From Sedimentitalea arenosa (GTDB lineage: Bacteria; Pseudomonadota; Alphaproteobacteria; Rhodobacterales; Rhodobacteraceae): DNA of 34,794 nucleotides. The translations under genes and the position numbers were made by a program. The stretch covers positions 1 to 34,794 of the forward strand of contig NZ_JAELVR010000017.1 in NCBI RefSeq assembly GCF_016428585.1, given 5' to 3'. Positions within the stretch are counted from its first letter, which is position 1, and every line of letters begins with the position of its first letter. The notes below the pieces were generated by a model. It was given only the letters and a program-made list of their open reading frames with translations, was not told the origin of the DNA and made no database searches. Of this stretch, positions 32,481 to 34,794 are shown in pieces.

Positions 32481-32509
32481 TTGACGTCATAAGACTGTAG
32501 AAATACTAT
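32481..32509 (+). promoter_or_regulatory. Sigma70-type promoter of the LysR gene, overlapping TGACGTCA
   Basis: TTGACG (32481-32486), 17 bases, TACTAT (32504-32509). The predicted transcript start (about 32515-32517) falls on the ATG at 32516, so the message may be leaderless. TGACGTCA (32482-32489) is a perfect palindrome over the -35 box and could be an operator. Confidence 0.6.
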
Positions 32510-32515
32510 TGGCTC

Positions 32516-33388
32516 ATGGACTCGCTTCCCTCGCTGCGCGCGCTCCGGGCGTTTGATGCCACAGGTCGAAGCCTGACGTTCCGGGCGGCGGCCGAGGATC
32601 TTGGCGTGACCCAGGGCGCGGTGGCGCAGCAGGTGCGCGGTCTCGAAACCGAACTGGGCGTGCAGCTGTTCGAGCGCCATGCGCGCGGTCTGGCCTTCAC
32701 CCCGGCCGGGCGGCGGTATCACGCGCGGGTTCAGGCCGCCTTCGCCGCCCTGCGCGAGGCGACCGAGACCCTGCGGCCACAGCCCGACCGGGTTCTGATC
32801 AGCGTGACGCCCACGTTCGCGGCGAAATGGCTGATCCCGAACCTGCCGGACCTGACCGAATCGCATCCTGAGATCGATCTGCAGATTCTCGCGACCGAAC
32901 GCGTGTCACGCTTTCAGGCGGACGGGATCGACCTGGCCGTGCGCCAGGGCACGCCGCCCTTCGGGGCCAGTCTCGATGCGCATCTGCTGTTCGCACAGGA
33001 GATCATCGCGGTCGCCTCGCCGCGGGTGTTGCACGGCGCGGTGGATTCGCCGCGTCCGGACCTGTTGCGGCGCTTGCCGAAAATCCATGACACGCACGCG
33101 CTCTGGCCCGGCTTCCTGGCGCTATGCGGGGTCGCGGATGACGGTGGGCGCGGGTTGCATCTGAGCCAGACCACGCTGGCGATCGACGCGGCGATCGCCG
33201 GGCAGGGGGTGGCGCTGGCCAGCCGGTTCCTGGTGCAGCGCGACATCGCGGCGGGCAATCTGGTGCAGCTTGTGCCCGAGGTGCTGCGCGGTGATGGCGA
33301 TTTCTATCTGCTGAGCCGCCGCGCCGATCGCGGGCGCCCGGCACTGGACGCGATGACCGGGTGGCTGCGCCGCCTGGCCGGCTCGTGA
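32516..33388 (+). CDS. LysR-family transcriptional regulator (GcvA-like)
   Basis: A 290-residue regulator. The winged HTH occupies residues 1-62 (LPSLRALRAFDATGRSLTFRAAAEDLGVTQGAVAQQVRGLETELGVQLFERHARGLAFTPAG), and the effector domain 90-290 begins VLISVTPTFAAKWLIPNLPDL, as in the GcvA/AmpR-like group. The effector is unknown. It is divergent from the SDR gene with a 97-base gap, the classic LysR layout, so the SDR and DUF6552 genes are the most likely targets. No ribosome site is seen before the ATG, in agreement with a leaderless message. Confidence 0.93.
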   Translation: MDSLPSLRALRAFDATGRSLTFRAAAEDLGVTQGAVAQQVRGLETELGVQLFERHARGLAFTPAGRRYHARVQAAFAALREATETLRPQPDRVLISVTPTFAAKWLIPNLPDLTESHPEIDLQILATERVSRFQADGIDLAVRQGTPPFGASLDAHLLFAQEIIAVASPRVLHGAVDSPRPDLLRRLPKIHDTHALWPGFLALCGVADDGGRGLHLSQTTLAIDAAIAGQGVALASRFLVQRDIAAGNLVQLVPEVLRGDGDFYLLSRRADRGRPALDAMTGWLRRLAGS

Positions 33389-33421
33389 GGCCCGGCGCAT
33401 CGGCGCTGCGGGCGTGCCGTC

Positions 33422-34156
33422 CTAGTCGAGCCGGCGCACCAGGAGCTGGTTACCGTCGCCGCGCTTGGTTTCAAAGACCTTGAGCGTGGCGATCAGGTCG
33501 CTCAGCTTGGACTTGCCATAGCTGCGGGTGTCGAAATCCGGGTTGGCGGCGGTGATGTACTGGCCGATCTGGCCCAGGGTGAACCATTCGTCATCCTGGT
33601 TGATCGCTTCCATGGCGCGGATCACCAGCTTGGTGGGATCTTCCAGTTCGGCCGGGGCTTCGCCGGATTCCGGCTGTTTGGCGGGCTTGGGCTTGGCCTT
33701 GCCGGTGTCGGTGATCAGGTTCTCGACGTAGATGAACCGCTTGCAGGCCTTGACGAAGGCGGCGGGAGTCTTGCGCATCCCCATGCCGAACACGTCCAGC
33801 CCCTGTTCGCGGATGCGGCTGGCCAGCCGGGTGAAATCGCTGTCCGACGAGATCAGCACGAAGCCGTCGAAGCGGCCGGAATGCAGGATGTCCATCGCGT
33901 CGATGACCAGCGCGATGTCGCTGGCGTTCTTGCCGGTGGTGTTGGCGAATTGCTGGTGCGGCACGATGGCGAGCGCGGCCAGCTTGTCCTTGCTCCAACC
34001 CTGCGGGCCGCCGCCGGCGAAGTCGCCATAGATGCGCCGGATGCTGGCCTCGCCCAGCGAGGCGATCTCCTCGAACATCGCCTCGGCATATTTGGCCGAG
34101 ATGTTGTCGGCATCGATCAGGACGGCAAGAAGCGGGGGTTTGGTGGTATTTGTCAT
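33422..34156 (-). CDS. NYN-domain protein with C-terminal LOTUS/OST-HTH domain
   Basis: A 244-residue protein. Residues about 8-145 are an NYN (PIN-like) nuclease domain with the conserved acids D15/D17 (AVLIDADN), D80 (NASDIALVIDAMD) and D105/D107 (ISSDSDFTRLASRIRE), so the metal site looks intact. A Lys/Pro-rich linker (about 152-170) leads to a LOTUS/OST-HTH-like winged helix (about 172-240, KLVIRAMEAINQDDEWFTLGQIGQYI, SYGKSKLSDLIATL), a fold that binds RNA in other proteins. Cleavage of RNA is the likely but unproven activity. It lies alone, 28 bases after the GNAT gene on the same strand. Confidence 0.9.
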   Translation of the reverse strand: MTNTTKPPLLAVLIDADNISAKYAEAMFEEIASLGEASIRRIYGDFAGGGPQGWSKDKLAALAIVPHQQFANTTGKNASDIALVIDAMDILHSGRFDGFVLISSDSDFTRLASRIREQGLDVFGMGMRKTPAAFVKACKRFIYVENLITDTGKAKPKPAKQPESGEAPAELEDPTKLVIRAMEAINQDDEWFTLGQIGQYITAANPDFDTRSYGKSKLSDLIATLKVFETKRGDGNQLLVRRLD

Positions 34157-34184
34157 GGCCTGCCTATAGCACGGCTGCGCCGGC

Positions 34185-34676
34185 TCACAAGCGGCGATAC
34201 ATCACCAGCGCGTCGACCTCGCCCCGGTCGGGATGGCGGAAGGCGCCGGGCAGGCGGCCGACGGTCTCGAACCCGGCGCGGGTCCAGATGTCGATGGCGC
34301 GGGTGTTGGTGGCGACGACGAAGTTGAACTGCATGGCGGCGAACCCGGCAGCGCGCGCGCGGTCGAGCGCATGATCGAGCATGGCCCGCGCCACGCCCTT
34401 GCCGCGGGCGGCAGGCGCGGTGACGAAGCCGCAATTGCAGACATGGGCGCCGCCGCCGGGCTGGTTGGTCCTGAGATAGTAACTGCCGAGCGGGGTGCCA
34501 TCTTCCTCGGCGATCCACGTGCCGTGATCGGCACCGCACCAATAGGCGAGCGCGTCGGTGCGGGAGATGTCGGGGTCGACCGCATAGGTGTCGCCCGCCC
34601 GGAAGACCGGGCGGAGCATGTCCCAGAGCGCGTCGTGGTCAGCCCCTGTGGCAGGGTGCAGCGTGAGACCGCTCAA
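34185..34676 (-). CDS. GNAT-family N-acetyltransferase
   Basis: A 163-residue acyltransferase. The acetyl-CoA binding motif is [23 protein letters not shown], preceded by the beta4 strand [13 protein letters not shown] and followed by [30 protein letters not shown], the usual N-x-x-A-I-x-L-W-x-x-x-G-F segment. The substrate is unknown. The start is a TTG (34676) that overlaps the TGA of the upstream formaldehyde dehydrogenase gene (TTGA), suggesting coupling; the first in-frame ATG would remove the first beta strand. Confidence 0.92.
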   Translation of the reverse strand: MSGLTLHPATGADHDALWDMLRPVFRAGDTYAVDPDISRTDALAYWCGADHGTWIAEEDGTPLGSYYLRTNQPGGGAHVCNCGFVTAPAARGKGVARAMLDHALDRARAAGFAAMQFNFVVATNTRAIDIWTRAGFETVGRLPGAFRHPDRGEVDALVMYRRL

Positions 34677-34794
34677 TACTCCACGACCGCACGAATGGAT
34701 TTTCCTTCGTGCATGAGGTCGAAGCCGTGGTTGATCTGGTCCAGCGTGAGGGTGTGGGTGATCATCGGGTCGATCTCGATCTTGCCGTCCATGT
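34673..34794 (-). CDS. S-(hydroxymethyl)glutathione dehydrogenase / class III alcohol dehydrogenase, 3' end only
   Basis: The last 39 codons read [14 protein letters not shown], then [19 protein letters not shown], ending RAVVEY and TGA. This is the C-terminus of the class III zinc alcohol dehydrogenase, the enzyme that oxidises S-hydroxymethylglutathione (from formaldehyde) to S-formylglutathione with NAD. The 5' part is outside the window. fghA, encoding the next enzyme, is 6.5 kb away on the same strand. Confidence 0.93.
   Translation of the reverse strand, partial: MDGKIEIDPMITHTLTLDQINHGFDLMHEGKSIRAVVEY

Noticed and set aside
32482-32489. TGACGTCA as a CRE-type site
   Set aside because: That is a eukaryotic motif; here it is only noted as a palindrome over a -35 box.

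Overview
This 34.8 kb, GC-rich window looks like chromosomal DNA from an alphaproteobacterium of the Rhodobacteraceae, probably the Roseobacter group. The evidence is gene content and order: gpmI-envC-ctpA, accD-folC, DUF6478 and DUF6552 proteins, an MbfA-type iron exporter behind an Irr-like palindrome, and a GSH-dependent formaldehyde pathway. Coding density is very high, with many ATGA or TGATG overlaps. The assignment rests on recognition of families; no search was run. Most of the window is housekeeping. Accessory traces are an IS5-family transposase tail at the left edge and one REP-like element.

Layout. 1-0.2 kb: IS remnant. 0.2-5.2 kb: gamma-carbonic anhydrase-like protein, convergent polA, a divergent four-module periplasmic protein (YbaY / MliC / COG3650 / META), and a 59-aa zinc-finger protein. 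5.3-9.2 kb: an orphan ABC-2 ATPase, then an error-prone polymerase (dnaE2) that lacks its usual C-terminal OB domain and has a LexA-like box just upstream. 9.3-13.4 kb: gpmI-envC-ctpA operon (glycolysis plus cell-wall remodelling and processing) ending in a strong terminator. 13.4-15.8 kb: four small reverse-strand genes of unknown or poorly known role. 15.8-17.6 kb: ilvD with its hairpin.

17.8-24.1 kb: a forward run formed by a 1039-aa ABC exporter-like protein with a degenerate ATPase domain and a C-terminal cyclic-nucleotide-binding domain, an overlapping CPBP-family membrane protease, then accD and folC. 24.2-28.2 kb: reverse-strand zapE, followed by a tight fghA-yaiI-HAD-alpha/beta hydrolase cluster read right to left. 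28.3-34.8 kb: AEC transporter, SnoaL-like protein, iron exporter MbfA, a TetR regulator with a likely operator, DUF6552 plus an SDR with an atypical active site, a divergent LysR regulator with a possibly leaderless mRNA, an NYN-LOTUS protein, a GNAT acetyltransferase, and the 3' end of the glutathione-dependent formaldehyde dehydrogenase gene.

The best candidate for something undescribed is the pseudo-ABC/cNMP-binding protein overlapping a CPBP protease, preceded by repeated TGTGAC half-sites. Other points of note are the OB-less DnaE2, the four-module envelope protein, and the SDR whose Y-x3-K is replaced by S-x3-R. No rRNA, tRNA, CRISPR array or complete prophage was seen.
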